Positions 24,730 to 34,642 of a DNA stretch of 64,000 nt are shown one piece after another. Under the pieces are notes generated by a model. The model was not told where the DNA came from. It did not search any database and was given only the letters and a program-made list of their open reading frames with translations. How positions within the stretch are numbered: the first letter of the stretch is position 1; each line of letters starts with the position of its first letter. The stretch is from Geobacter sp. (GTDB lineage: Bacteria; Desulfobacterota; Desulfuromonadia; Geobacterales; DSM-12255). Made by a program: the position numbers and the translations under genes. Location of the stretch: contig WKKR01000001.1 in NCBI GenBank assembly GCA_009684525.1, positions 1 through 64,000 of the forward strand. Direction: 5' to 3'.

Positions 24730-27700
24730 GATGCTTTGCCTCCGTTGACCGGCAACCTGACGGTGAAGGTTGTGCCTGTGCCCACCTCGCTCGCCACCTC
24801 GATGGTGCCGTTGTGTCGCTGGATGATTTCATAACTGATGGAAAGCCCGAGTCCGGTTCCTTTACCCACCTCCTTGGTGGTAAAGAATGGCTCGAAGATC
24901 CGGGACCGTATCTCTTCGGGAATCCCGCAGCCGGTATCGCTGATGGAGACGCAGGCATGCTTGCCGTCCAGCCAGGTCTTGACGGTGATTTCACCCTGTT
25001 TTTCGATGGCATGGGCTCCGTTTACCAACAGATTCAGGAAGACCTGGTTGAGTTGCTGTGGATAGCAGCTCACCAAAGGCAGTTCGCCGTACTCCTTCTG
25101 CAGGGTCACCTTGTATTTCAACTCGTTCCAGGCGATGCTGATGGTGCTCTCCAGGCATTCGTTGATATCTACCTGTTTTAACTCGGCATCGTCGATGCGC
25201 GAGAAGCTCTTCAGGTTCTGAACGATGGTGCGGACCCGTTCGGCACCGTCGCTGGATTCGGCGATCAGCTTGGGGATGTCCTCCAGCAGGTAATCGATCT
25301 TGTACCGTTTGCGGGCATCTGCCAGGGAAGCGGTCAGTTCTGGGGAACCAATGCTGTTGAGCGCCTCGTCCTGTGTGACAATGAACCCTTTGAGCCGTTC
25401 GGAGTATTTGGCCATGGTCCCCAGGTTGCTGGAGATGAAACCCATGGGGTTGTTGATCTCGTGGGCCACCCCGGCCGCCAGTTGGCCGATGGACGCCATC
25501 TTTTCCTGCTGCAGCAGCTGCAGATGGGTGGTTTTCAGTTCCTCATAGGCCTTGGCCAGTTCGTCGGAAACAAGCTTGATGGCGGTCAGGTCGTGGAGCG
25601 AGATCACGGCACCCTTGTCTTCTGCATAGGGGTAAATCCTGACGGTGAACCAGCGCCCTGACTGCTGGTGGTACAGTTCTCCCGATTTCCCGATCAACAG
25701 GTCGACATCGAGACCGACGTCGGTAAAGAGCTCGCGCCACTCACTGCTGATCACCGACTGGTAATCGCGGTTCGTAAATTCCAACAGCGCCTGATTGCAG
25801 CGCCTGATAATCCCATCATCTCCTACAAGCATGACAATGTCGTCGATGCAGTCCAGTGTCTGTTCCCATTCGCGTTTGCCCCGCTCGACCTGGGTATAGA
25901 GATGTGAAAGCTGTTCGTGTTTCAACTGGAGCTCTGCCTGGTGTTTGAGGAGTTTCCGTTCTGCCTCCTTGCGATGGGTGATGTCCTCTTTCACTGCCAG
26001 GTAATGGGTGATGATGCCGGAGTCGTCCATAATAGGTGAAATGGTCACCAGCTCCCAGAACAGGGTGCCGTCTTTCCGTTTGTTATGCAGCTCGCCGTGC
26101 CATTTGTGACCGGCATTGATGGTTTGCCAGAGTTCGGAATAGAGTTCCGCCGGTTGCTCTCCCGACTTGAGCACCCGAGGATTGTTTCCTATGGCTTCTT
26201 CACGCGTATAACCGGTTACTTCGCAGAACCTTTCGTTGACATACTGGATCGTTCCCATCGGGTCGGTAATGACGATGCTGCTGCCGCTCTGTTCCACTGC
26301 CTGGGAGAAGAGACGGAGCGATTCCTCGGCCCGTTTTCGGTCGGTGATGTCGTGCAGTGTCTCCACGGCAGCAACGACCTTGCCGCTGGCATCATGGACC
26401 GGTGCGGCATCGAAGAACAGGTAGCGATCCTTCCCGTTCATGCCGTAATACCAACCCTCTGCCCGAAGAACGCCAGGGAGGTCGTGCCGGGTTTCATAAG
26501 TGGTATAAAAGGAGTTGATCACGTCTTCCAGGCCGTCGAGAACCAGGTCAGCCACGGTGGGACGCTCTTCGGGGTAAAATGCCTTCCAATGATGCGAAGT
26601 GCCGATCATCTCGGCGGAACTTTTTCCGGTCAAATCAGCACAGGCACGATTCCAGACGATGACCCGGTGGTGGTTGTCTATGACGAAGAGCGGTGTGGTG
26701 GTGCTTTCGAGAAGATTCTCACTGAACCGCACCTGTTCGTCGAGGAGATGTTCAAGCTTTATGCGACGGGTGATGTCGCGGAAGTTCCCCCTGATGCCGA
26801 TGACCTCCCCCTGGTCGTTGGTCGCCTCGAAACAGACGTGGTTTACCCAGATGATGCCTCCCGTTTTGGGGAGCAGGCGGAGATCGAGCGGATGGCAGTC
26901 GCCTTTACAGGTTGTATTGAGGCGGTGGTCCAGCCAGCGTTGCTGATCATCAGGATGAACGATCTGGTCAAGCAGTTGCGGTTCTGCGAGGAACTCGTCC
27001 TCACGGTATCCCAGCATGGTCTCGCAGTTAGGTGAAATGTAGAGTATCTCGCCGGTTGTACTTATCAACAGTGCTATTTCATTGGTGAATTTGGTGATGA
27101 TCCGGTAGATATTCTGGTTGCGGGCGATCTCCGTGTCCCGTTTGGCTAGCTGATCCACCATGTCGTTGAATGCCTCAGCCAATTCCCCGATTTCGTCTCC
27201 GGTCTGCAGGTTGATCGAGCGCTGATCGTTTTCCAGTGAGGGGAGGGTGCGAACATGCTGGGCCAGTGTTATCAGCGGAGCCGAAATACGCCACGCCGTG
27301 AGCCAGAGTGCCAGCAGCATCACCCCGAGTACCAGTGCTACCACCAGGATGAAAATGATACGGGCCTGGTCTATGGGGGCGTACGCCTCGCTGAGCGGAT
27401 AGTGACTGCCAATGACCCATTGGGCCGATCCCAGCCGTTTGAACGAGGTGATGCCAGGCACGCCCTTGGAATTGACGTTTTCCAGGGTTCCCTCGAACCC
27501 CTGGAGGGCACGGTCCAGCCCTTTGTTCATGCCGGGGGCAACCTGTTCCATGACCCGTTTCTTGACGGGGTGCATGACAATTACCCTGTTCGAGTCGACA
27601 AGATACAGATAGCCGGTCTTACCGATGGTAATCCGGGATAGCTCGGAGAGATAATTGTCCCGCATGAGCAGGTGACGTCCGGCAAGAAGTCCCAACAGCT

Positions 27701-28211
27701 TTCCCGAACGGTCGCGGATCGGCGTCGTAAAGGTGATCGTCGGCTCGTAAGGGGGGGCTTCGGAGATGTACGGCTCGGAAATGACTGGTTTGCCTGTTTC
27801 AAGGGTCTTTTGCACGAATTTTCGATGCAGATGGTCATGTCCCCGATGTTCCGGATGAACCGGGCTCTCGGTGATAATCCGGCCATTGGCATCCAGAAGC
27901 AGAAAACCGCCGTCGAAGTAGGTCCTCGCATCGGTTTCGCTGTCCAGGAGGCCCTGCACGGCGGGAAGATCGGTCAGTTGCACCGAGGCAAGGCTTTGGG
28001 AGATCATCTCCAGGATTTCCTGGCTACGGCGCAACTGGGCATCGAGCTCGCCGGCAGCCAGGCTGAGCATGGCAAAGTGGTGTTTTGCCGACTCCTGTTT
28101 GAATACTCGGGCAAAGTAGGCATAGCCGGCAATGGCAAGGATGGACATGAGAGCAATCATCAGCAGGGAGACGACAGCCGTCAGCTTGGTTCTGATCCGC
28201 GCATTTCGCAT
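24726..28211 (-). CDS. Membrane histidine kinase: dCache sensor, HAMP, multiple PAS, HisKA, HATPase
   Basis: The 1161-residue first gene of the signalling operon. TM1 is about residues 9-33, an extracytoplasmic double-Cache sensor about 40-280 ([33 protein letters not shown]), TM2 about 284-307 and HAMP about 305-358. About four PAS domains follow (starting near 365, 490, 610 and 760), then coiled coil, phosphoacceptor box [17 protein letters not shown] and a C-terminal ATPase ([25 protein letters not shown]). The frame is open to 28319, but the TM-adjacent start [10 protein letters not shown] at 28211 is the typical N-terminus, although its ribosome site is weak. It probably senses a small periplasmic molecule and phosphorylates one or more of the five downstream receivers. 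Confidence 0.92.
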   Translation of the reverse strand: MRNARIRTKLTAVVSLLMIALMSILAIAGYAYFARVFKQESAKHHFAMLSLAAGELDAQLRRSQEILEMISQSLASVQLTDLPAVQGLLDSETDARTYFDGGFLLLDANGRIITESPVHPEHRGHDHLHRKFVQKTLETGKPVISEPYISEAPPYEPTITFTTPIRDRSGKLLGLLAGRHLLMRDNYLSELSRITIGKTGYLYLVDSNRVIVMHPVKKRVMEQVAPGMNKGLDRALQGFEGTLENVNSKGVPGITSFKRLGSAQWVIGSHYPLSEAYAPIDQARIIFILVVALVLGVMLLALWLTAWRISAPLITLAQHVRTLPSLENDQRSINLQTGDEIGELAEAFNDMVDQLAKRDTEIARNQNIYRIITKFTNEIALLISTTGEILYISPNCETMLGYREDEFLAEPQLLDQIVHPDDQQRWLDHRLNTTCKGDCHPLDLRLLPKTGGIIWVNHVCFEATNDQGEVIGIRGNFRDITRRIKLEHLLDEQVRFSENLLESTTTPLFVIDNHHRVIVWNRACADLTGKSSAEMIGTSHHWKAFYPEERPTVADLVLDGLEDVINSFYTTYETRHDLPGVLRAEGWYYGMNGKDRYLFFDAAPVHDASGKVVAAVETLHDITDRKRAEESLRLFSQAVEQSGSSIVITDPMGTIQYVNERFCEVTGYTREEAIGNNPRVLKSGEQPAELYSELWQTINAGHKWHGELHNKRKDGTLFWELVTISPIMDDSGIITHYLAVKEDITHRKEAERKLLKHQAELQLKHEQLSHLYTQVERGKREWEQTLDCIDDIVMLVGDDGIIRRCNQALLEFTNRDYQSVISSEWRELFTDVGLDVDLLIGKSGELYHQQSGRWFTVRIYPYAEDKGAVISLHDLTAIKLVSDELAKAYEELKTTHLQLLQQEKMASIGQLAAGVAHEINNPMGFISSNLGTMAKYSERLKGFIVTQDEALNSIGSPELTASLADARKRYKIDYLLEDIPKLIAESSDGAERVRTIVQNLKSFSRIDDAELKQVDINECLESTISIAWNELKYKVTLQKEYGELPLVSCYPQQLNQVFLNLLVNGAHAIEKQGEITVKTWLDGKHACVSISDTGCGIPEEIRSRIFEPFFTTKEVGKGTGLGLSISYEIIQRHNGTIEVASEVGTGTTFTVRLPVNGGKAS

Positions 28212-28474
28212 GGTGACAATCTCGGTAATGGTGAAAGACGTTGTATATTGGTAATGTTCCGGGAGAAGCAGATCCGTTCCCCTCGAACCGTGGCATCTGA
28301 TATACATGTATATCGGCATTTTCAGTGCTGTTGTTGAGAATTATTGAACAGTGTTTGTCGAACCGTCGCGGTCCTTCCCGTCGTTGCTGACGGCGGTCCG
28401 ATGGGTGGTGTTCAAGGTCGGGATGGGTATATGGAAGCGATTCAGGGACCGGCGGGATTAGTCAACGGACTCAG
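28212..28474 (-). promoter_or_regulatory. Leader of the signalling operon with 16-bp perfect palindrome
   Basis: Non-coding spacer between ptsP and the operon's first gene. GATATACATGTATATC (28299-28314) is a perfect 16-bp palindrome about 85 bases upstream of the start, consistent with a dimeric repressor or activator site. No convincing sigma-70, sigma-54 or sigma-28 promoter could be assigned by eye. Confidence 0.45.
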
Positions 28475-30829
28475 TCAGAGCCGTAATTCGTTTCTGACCT
28501 CTTCCAGGTAGCTTTTGATACTGCTTGCGCTCTCCATGAACAGGATGTCCGAGGCTATGGTACGGGCTGTGGCGAACGAGACGGAGCGGAGTGCCTGCTT
28601 GACCACCGGGATAGCGGGCGCAGAGAGGCTGAAGTCGCTGATCCCCAACCCGAGCAGGATGATGGCACTGAGGGGAGTTGCGGCCATCTCGCCACAGAGG
28701 GAGACCGGTTTCCCCTCGCTGGCAGCGACATCGGCGATCCGCTTGATGGAATGCAGCACTGCCGGATGGTAGGCATCGTAGTATTGCTTTACCTTGGGGT
28801 TGTTGCGGTCGGCGGCAAGGGTGTACTGGATGAGGTCGTTAGTGCCGATGCTGAAGTAATCCACTTCTTTGATGAGGATGTGGGCGATCTGCACTGCGGC
28901 GGGGATTTCGATCATGATCCCGAGCCGCAGCTCCGGAGCGATGGGGCACCCTTCCCGGTCGAGGTCGGCACGCACCTGGGCAAGGATATCCTTGACCTGG
29001 CGGACCTCGTCGACCCCCGAGATCATGGGGAACATCAGGCTTACATTGCCGTGCACCGAGGCCATCAGCACCGCTGCGAGCTGTTCGCGGAAGATGTCCT
29101 GGCGTTCCAGGGAGACCCTGATGGAGCGCCAACCCATGAAGGGATTGTCTTCCTTGGGGTAGGCAAAATAGGGGAGCCCTTTGTCGCCGCCGATGTCGAG
29201 CGTCCGGATGTTTACCGGCAGCCCGGCAAATCCTTCCAGTATCTTGCGGTAGATCGAGTACTGCTCATTGCGGTTGGGGAATGATTTGCGCGCCATGTAG
29301 GGGAATTCGGTCCGGTAGAGGCCAACGCCTTCGGCACCGTTGGCAAGAGCGACCCGAATGTCCGACAGTAGGCCGATATTGGCCTTGAGATTCACCTTGA
29401 ATCCGTCAGTGGTGATGGCGGGCAGGTCGCGCAACTCTTCCAGTTCCCGTTGTCGCTGGCTGAAATCGTTGTGCAGCCGCTCGTATTCGGTCCGGACCCT
29501 TTTTTCGGCATTGACGTAGATGTGCCCCGAAGTGCCGTCGATGATCACCTCGTCGCGAGGGCCCACCTTGTGCAACAACCCTTCGATCCCGAGCACGGCG
29601 GGGATACCGAGCGAACGGGCCATGATCGCGGCATGCGAGTTCACGTCCCCTTTTTCGGTGATAATTCCGAGTATCTTTTCGTGGTTGAGCGTTGCCATGT
29701 CGGACGGCAGGATATCTTCGGCAACGATGATCCTCTTGTCGCGGAGACGGGACCTGGTCGTGCCGTTCCCTTGCAGGGAATCGGAGATCCTCCGCCCGAT
29801 ATCCACCATGTCAGCCGACCGTTCGCGCAGATACGGGTCCTCCATCTGGCCAAAGACCGCGACATAGTGGTCCACTACCTTCTGCACTGCTTGTATGGCC
29901 CCGCAATCGCTGTCGATTTCCTCCATGACCCGGCCGATGAACCCACGATCTTCAAGGATCATGAGGTGGGTGTGAAAGATGGCTGCATCCTCTTTTGAGA
30001 GGTTGGAGGCAACTCGCTTTTCCATGTACAGGGTCTGGATCTTCGCCTTTTCGATGGCTACCAGAAACCGTTTGCGTTCCTCCTGGCGGGGGAGGATCTT
30101 GGTATGCAGCGTGCCGGCCTTCAGGCCGCGCTGGTTGATGATGAACAGCTTTCCCAGGCAGAATCCGGGCGAAGCAGCGGAACCGGTCAAAGAGAATGAT
30201 TGATGCTTCCCTTTTTTCCTCTGTTCCAGAGGTTGCCCGTCTGCGTCGAAGAGCCCCTGCTGCTTTGCCCTGGCCAGTTCGCGTTCGAAGTAGGCTCGCT
30301 CTTCTTCTTTGCTACGGATCGAGTCGAGCAGCTTTGCATTGATGACGATGCTGGAGATCTGGTAGGCAATGGTGGCCAGGGTACTTATTTCATGGGGGGT
30401 GAAGACCCGTGCTTCTCTGGTCTGGATGACAATGACGCCGACCGGGGTCTTTCGCTCGAAGAGCGGCAGGCCGAGAAAAGAGGCAAATTTTTCTTCACGG
30501 GTCTCCCGGAAGTATTTAAAGCGCGGATGTCCCGGAGCGTTCTCTATGTTCACCACGCCCCGTTGTTCGATGACGAGGCCGGTGAGCCCTTCTGAGGTCT
30601 TCATGGTGATCTTGCCGACCGAACTTTTTGACAGCCCCTTGGTGGCCTGGAGGGTGAGGGTTTCGCCATCGTTTTCCAGGAGATAGATAGAACAGACATC
30701 TGAACCAGTCCGTTTTGCCACCAGGTTGACGATGTTGTCCAGGGTTTCCTGCAGATCGTGTGAGTGGAGAATCAGCCCGCTGATGTCCTCAAGCGTACGC
30801 AGGCCAATGGTTTCGTGATCGTGCGCCAT
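28475..30829 (-). CDS. ptsP: PEP-protein phosphotransferase PtsP (GAF-EI, nitrogen PTS enzyme I)
   Basis: The 784-residue protein has an N-terminal GAF domain (about 1-165) and a full PTS enzyme I: phospho-His region GDVNSHAAIMARSLGIPAV, PEP-binding GVGLYRTEFPYM, and MIEIPAAVQIAHIL ... FSIGTNDLIQYTLAADR. It transfers phosphate from PEP to NPr as the start of the regulatory nitrogen PTS, not sugar uptake. It stands alone here; NPr and EIIA-Ntr genes are not in the window. It is divergent from the TPR gene. Confidence 0.94.
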   Translation of the reverse strand: MAHDHETIGLRTLEDISGLILHSHDLQETLDNIVNLVAKRTGSDVCSIYLLENDGETLTLQATKGLSKSSVGKITMKTSEGLTGLVIEQRGVVNIENAPGHPRFKYFRETREEKFASFLGLPLFERKTPVGVIVIQTREARVFTPHEISTLATIAYQISSIVINAKLLDSIRSKEEERAYFERELARAKQQGLFDADGQPLEQRKKGKHQSFSLTGSAASPGFCLGKLFIINQRGLKAGTLHTKILPRQEERKRFLVAIEKAKIQTLYMEKRVASNLSKEDAAIFHTHLMILEDRGFIGRVMEEIDSDCGAIQAVQKVVDHYVAVFGQMEDPYLRERSADMVDIGRRISDSLQGNGTTRSRLRDKRIIVAEDILPSDMATLNHEKILGIITEKGDVNSHAAIMARSLGIPAVLGIEGLLHKVGPRDEVIIDGTSGHIYVNAEKRVRTEYERLHNDFSQRQRELEELRDLPAITTDGFKVNLKANIGLLSDIRVALANGAEGVGLYRTEFPYMARKSFPNRNEQYSIYRKILEGFAGLPVNIRTLDIGGDKGLPYFAYPKEDNPFMGWRSIRVSLERQDIFREQLAAVLMASVHGNVSLMFPMISGVDEVRQVKDILAQVRADLDREGCPIAPELRLGIMIEIPAAVQIAHILIKEVDYFSIGTNDLIQYTLAADRNNPKVKQYYDAYHPAVLHSIKRIADVAASEGKPVSLCGEMAATPLSAIILLGLGISDFSLSAPAIPVVKQALRSVSFATARTIASDILFMESASSIKSYLEEVRNELRL

Positions 30830-31040
30830 TGCAGTTTCCCATGAAAATTTTCTTGTTGGTAGTATAAAGGATCTCCGGGAAATGTGAACCGTTTCTTACG
30901 ACTTTTTTCATCATTGAGCCGGGTCTGCTGGCATTGGGAACGTCTTTCTGGTATAGTTCCGCCAGTCTCGGCCGATTGCTGAGGCAATCAGCTGATATGC
31001 TTGGCATCTCTTGCACGAATACGTCTTGATGGGAGGGAAT

Positions 31041-31838
31041 ATGAGCACTTCATTCGAAGAGCATCTGGCAAAGGGGATCTCGCTGGCCGAGGTGGGCAAC
31101 CATGAAGCAGCCGCGGAGGTCTTCAGTCACTGCACCGAACTGGCGCCGAGCCGTCCGGAAGGATTTTTCTATCTCGGCGAGGCACTTACCGGTTTGGGCA
31201 AGCTCCCCGAAGCCGTTGTCGCCTATGAAAAGGGGCTTGCCCTGGCGCCTGAAGACAGCGATGCCCTCTTGTCGCTCGGGGATATCTACTTCGAGCGTGG
31301 CGATCACAAGGAGGCTCTGAAACTCTACCGAAAGGTTTCCGAACTCGATCCGCACAATGCTGACGCCTTTGTCAGCATCGGTCTGGTCCATGCCAATCAG
31401 GAGCGTGCCGAAGAGGCGATTGCTGCCTATCAGACCGCGCTCGGTATCGATCCCGAGAATGTCTTTGCCTACAATGCGCTTGGTGATGCCTGGTACGGTC
31501 TGGGTGAGCGTGAAAAGGCCATTGCCGCCTTCCAGAAAGGTATCGAATTGGACCCGGATGATGCCGCGGCTCACTTCAACCTGGGAGAGCTCTACTACGA
31601 CCTGGAAGAGTTCGAGCAGGCTGAAAAGGAGTGTCTGGAGTCGGTGCGGCTCGATCCCGAATTTACCCTCTCATATCTTACTCTTGGCAGCCTGTGCATG
31701 GACGAGGAGCGGGTAGGCGACGCCATTCGTTACCTGGAGCTTTATCTCCGCTATGAGACATCGCCCCAGGCTGCGGAGATGGTCACCGAGGTAAGGGCGG
31801 TTCTGGATGGGCTCAAGGCGGAGGCTGCCGGTTCCTGA
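31041..31838 (+). CDS. Tetratricopeptide repeat protein
   Basis: The 265-residue protein is made almost wholly of TPR units (about seven), each with the W/LG-Y-A-P pattern, e.g. AFVSIGLVHANQERAEEAIA and AYNALGDAWYGLGEREKAIA. There is no signal peptide, so it is cytoplasmic. TPR proteins are protein-interaction scaffolds and the partner is unknown. GGGAGGGA places the start at the ATG at 31041; a TTG at 31011 is also in frame. It converges with the oxidoreductase gene, whose end is only 8 bases away. Confidence 0.88.
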   Translation: MSTSFEEHLAKGISLAEVGNHEAAAEVFSHCTELAPSRPEGFFYLGEALTGLGKLPEAVVAYEKGLALAPEDSDALLSLGDIYFERGDHKEALKLYRKVSELDPHNADAFVSIGLVHANQERAEEAIAAYQTALGIDPENVFAYNALGDAWYGLGEREKAIAAFQKGIELDPDDAAAHFNLGELYYDLEEFEQAEKECLESVRLDPEFTLSYLTLGSLCMDEERVGDAIRYLELYLRYETSPQAAEMVTEVRAVLDGLKAEAAGS

Positions 31839-31846
31839 CCGGTATT

Positions 31847-32971
31847 TCAGGGCTTTGTGCCTGCTTCTGAACGCCCCAGTTTCTTCCGGATAGCTTCGGT
31901 TACGTGGTAGGCGTCGTTCAGTGCGGTATAGATCAGGTTTGGATGCCGCTCCTCCTGGATGGAGCCGCTGCTGATCTTCATGTAGGACGGCGAGATTGCA
32001 CCGCCGATGACATAGACCCCCTTGCGTGTGGACTCGAACTCTGCGGTCAGGAGCACCAGCCGGTCTCCTTCTTTGGCAATCTGGCAGACCCCTTCGGCGC
32101 AGGCAATGGTCTGCACCCCCAGTTTGTCGAAGATCGGGATCGGTCCCTGCGAGCCGATGCAGGCAATGACGTGCTTCATGGGGAAGCTCATGGCATGGTA
32201 GATCTCGATTCCGTCGGGCTGCTTGAACTCGTTGATACGGATGACCAGGCGGTCCACCCCTTCGTCATCGACTTCGCCGATTCGCGGTGTCGCGCCGGGC
32301 AGCAGGCGGATGTTCCCTCCCAGCAGGATCTCCTCCCCGAGCCGTTGCGCTGTTTCCTTGTTCACATCGAACTTCTCCGAGATGTGGGCCCAATAGACCG
32401 GCTGGTTGTCGTTTAGCTGCCGCTTTTCCTTGAGTATGGAAATGATGACATCGGCAGCGGTGTTGCCGCCGCCGATGACCAGGGTCCGGACTCCCACATA
32501 TTTGGTCGGGTCTTCCACGGTCTTGGCAACCATCTTGGCATCGCCATACACCGAAAGCTCCTTGGGGATGCTGCTCCCAAAGGCAAGCACGACTTTGCGA
32601 GCCCTGAAAAGCCCCTTGGATGTGTGGATGACGAGGATGTCGCGTTCTTCGCGGACGTCCTCGAACTGGGTATCGACTTCGACCCGCAGGTTTTCATGCT
32701 GGGCAAAGTGCTGCACGTACTGGATGTACTTCTCCACGGTTACCGGTTTGTCAGGAGGGCGCAGCTCTTCCACCAGGAATGGTTCCGGGGCCTCCTTCGG
32801 TTTAGAGGGGTATACGTTCTTGCCTGCCGGATAGGTGTTGGCGATCCCCTGGAAAATGCTTTTGCCCGATTCCAGCAATAGATACGTAAGCCCGTGCTTC
32901 TGGCAGAGATACGCGGTGGCGATACCGGCCGGTCCGCCGCCGATGATCACGACATCGTAGATGGTGCGCAT
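31847..32971 (-). CDS. FAD/NAD(P)H-dependent oxidoreductase (thioredoxin reductase/YpdA-like)
   Basis: The 374-residue two-dinucleotide-fold flavoprotein has FAD site VVIIGGGPAGIA at the N-terminus, NAD(P)H site VIGGGNTAAD about residue 165 and C-terminal FAD motif GVYVIGGAISPS. It lacks a CxxC redox pair near the NADPH domain, so it is not a classical thioredoxin reductase. It resembles YpdA-type or ferredoxin-NADP reductase-like enzymes. The substrate is unknown. Confidence 0.8.
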   Translation of the reverse strand: MRTIYDVVIIGGGPAGIATAYLCQKHGLTYLLLESGKSIFQGIANTYPAGKNVYPSKPKEAPEPFLVEELRPPDKPVTVEKYIQYVQHFAQHENLRVEVDTQFEDVREERDILVIHTSKGLFRARKVVLAFGSSIPKELSVYGDAKMVAKTVEDPTKYVGVRTLVIGGGNTAADVIISILKEKRQLNDNQPVYWAHISEKFDVNKETAQRLGEEILLGGNIRLLPGATPRIGEVDDEGVDRLVIRINEFKQPDGIEIYHAMSFPMKHVIACIGSQGPIPIFDKLGVQTIACAEGVCQIAKEGDRLVLLTAEFESTRKGVYVIGGAISPSYMKISSGSIQEERHPNLIYTALNDAYHVTEAIRKKLGRSEAGTKP

Positions 32972-33122
32972 TGGGAAAGCTCCTTGCTTCGAGGTTTTGC
33001 CGTGACTATAGCAGATCAGGCCCGGTTTGTCAGTGTTCCGGCAAGCGAGAAAAATACCGAAACGCTTTGCATCGGCAATTTTTCCGGTACAATTGTAATC
33101 AAATCAACAGGGAGGATATGCA

Positions 33123-33470
33123 ATGAACGACAAAGATAAAACAATAATGGTAGGTGCCATGATGCTGGTTGCAGGTGGGATCATCGGTGCCGGAGCGGCT
33201 CTGCTCTATGCTCCACAGTCGGGCAAGAAAACTCGCCAGGACATTGCCCGTTACAGCCGCAGGGTAAAGCGTCGTGCCGGCGACCTGGTGGATGATTTCA
33301 GCGACAGCGTCTCTGACATGGTGGAAGCGGTTGGCGAAAAGGCTTCGGAGATTCTGGACAAGGGGAAGGACCTGGCCCACGATGCCAAAAAGGATCTCCT
33401 GCACGCCATCGAAGATGGCCAGCACAAACTGGAGAAGCAAAAGAATCGTCTGTCCAAGTTGATCGGCTGA
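33123..33470 (+). CDS. YtxH-domain membrane-anchored protein
   Basis: The 115-residue protein starts with a glycine-rich transmembrane helix (about 9-30, GAMMLVAGGIIGAGAALLYAP) followed by the YtxH signature PQSGKKTRQ and a long charged amphipathic helical tail. YtxH proteins are small stress-associated proteins of unclear function. GGGAGG precedes the ATG. The upstream spacer has TACAAT (33088-33093) inside the palindrome TACAATTGTA as a possible -10. Confidence 0.85.
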   Translation: MNDKDKTIMVGAMMLVAGGIIGAGAALLYAPQSGKKTRQDIARYSRRVKRRAGDLVDDFSDSVSDMVEAVGEKASEILDKGKDLAHDAKKDLLHAIEDGQHKLEKQKNRLSKLIG

Positions 33471-33513
33471 CAGCTGGTGGGAGGGTTGGGCTGTCCAGGT
33501 CTTTACCCTCTTT

Positions 33514-34191
33514 TCATTGAGTGCGGGCAGTTTTTGGTGCTGGATTGTCTTCCAGGAAGATATCCCCGTAGTAGGCAGTGATGTCTTCCCGGGTATCGTC
33601 TGTGTCGGTCATGACCGCAACGGCGCCAATCTCCGGCGGTTCTTCGCCGAACAGCTTCCGATAGTCATCCAGGATATTCCGCTCTTCATTCACCCAGCTG
33701 CCGACTTTATCGCTTCCCGATTCAACCGCGACAATCATGGCGTTTTTGGTATAGGGGCTCGGCGCAAACGAGCCCTTTGTCATTTTTGCCGACCAGACAT
33801 AATTTATGGCCCGCATGCGCCAGAAAAAGGTCCGGGGGAATACCACGTAAACACGGGCGGCAAAGTCGTCTCCCCCTTTCTTGGCGATATCTTCCTTCTG
33901 AATGATTTTTTCAACCTTCCACGACCAGCGGAGCAGGGGGAAGCGCCTGGGATCGACGGAGACCTTTTTAATAAGGCCGGATGCTGCCTTTGAGCTGTGC
34001 GCCTTGAGAACGGTGTGGCCGCTATCCTCAACGAGGGAATAGTCGGTCTTGCCCTTGAAGGGTTTGTCAGACCAGCCCGAGAGATCACCGGTACTGAAAC
34101 TGCCCACATGGAGCGGTCCTGCGGCGAGGATGGCAAGGGGAATGAGGATCAGACAGATGGCAGCAGTGATGGCGACCAAGCGTAGGCGCAT
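33514..34191 (-). CDS. DUF3047 exported protein
   Basis: The 225-residue protein has an N-terminal signal segment (about 4-24) and a single beta-sandwich-like DUF3047 region (LRWSWKVEKI, DFAARVYVVFP, INYVWSAK, AVAVMTDTDDTRE). DUF3047 proteins are periplasmic and of unknown function, possibly carbohydrate-binding (inference from fold type). The start is the ATG at 34191; an in-frame TTG at 34227 would overlap the upstream cytochrome gene. It is probably co-transcribed with that cytochrome. Confidence 0.8.
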   Translation of the reverse strand: MRLRLVAITAAICLILIPLAILAAGPLHVGSFSTGDLSGWSDKPFKGKTDYSLVEDSGHTVLKAHSSKAASGLIKKVSVDPRRFPLLRWSWKVEKIIQKEDIAKKGGDDFAARVYVVFPRTFFWRMRAINYVWSAKMTKGSFAPSPYTKNAMIVAVESGSDKVGSWVNEERNILDDYRKLFGEEPPEIGAVAVMTDTDDTREDITAYYGDIFLEDNPAPKTARTQ

Positions 34192-34216
34192 GTGGGGGGA
34201 TGCCTCGTAAAGGGGG

Positions 34217-34483
34217 TTAGGACACAATGTGGCAATCGCTGCAATGGCGGGCCGGGCCGGCGCTTACCCGTTTGTGGCAGCCAATGCAGAGCTTGTGTCC
34301 TGATTCGTGATCGAGATCGAAGTGTTGCGGAGGGCCGTCGTGGCATTCGCTACAATTGAAGATGAGACGGTGAAGCCGGTGATCGAAGTAGACATCACCG
34401 TTGTAGGCGGCAAACTTCATGGCGTAAGCTGCAACAGCCGTATTGGCGATAAGTGCAACTGCCAGCAAAAGTCCCTTTTTCAT
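34217..34483 (-). CDS. Small periplasmic tri-haem cytochrome c
   Basis: The 88-residue protein has a signal peptide (about 1-20) and three CxxCH haem-binding motifs (CSECH, CIGCH, CSDCH) in a mature part of about 68 residues with several further His available as distal ligands. It resembles c7-type cytochromes of Desulfuromonadota, although shorter between motifs 2 and 3. It is expected to carry electrons in the periplasm. The start at 34483 follows CGGGAGA; the longer frame from 34510 is less likely. It is divergent from the YyaL-like gene across an operator-like palindrome. Confidence 0.88.
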   Translation of the reverse strand: MKKGLLLAVALIANTAVAAYAMKFAAYNGDVYFDHRLHRLIFNCSECHDGPPQHFDLDHESGHKLCIGCHKRVSAGPARHCSDCHIVS

Positions 34484-34563
34484 CAAGCGGTCTCCCGAGA
34501 CCAGGTTCACTGCCTACTCCGTATCTATCTGAAGAAAGTCGGCATGGGATCGGATACTATTAG

Positions 34564-34580
34564 ATACTAATCATTAGTAT
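34564..34580. promoter_or_regulatory. Operator-like palindrome in divergent promoter region
   Basis: ATACTAAT-C-ATTAGTAT forms perfect 8-bp arms around one base, midway between the divergent tri-haem cytochrome (start 34483) and YyaL-like gene (start 34643). The size and AT-rich arms fit a TetR/MarR-type operator. The regulator is not identifiable here. Confidence 0.5.
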
Positions 34581-34642
34581 ACTTTGGGCGGTATTGTCAA
34601 CGATTTTATCCACTTCACCGGCATCCTTTCCGGAGGTGCACA

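Noticed and set aside
26085-27035. 316-codon plus-strand frame inside the large histidine kinase gene
   Set aside because: It is a shadow of the PAS-rich kinase on the other strand, with no start signal and no family resemblance.
28311-28335. GCCGATAT on the minus strand as a FliA -10 for the signalling operon
   Set aside because: The -10 looks good (7/8), but 11 bases upstream there is no -35 (about 3/8 matches), unlike the other four sites.
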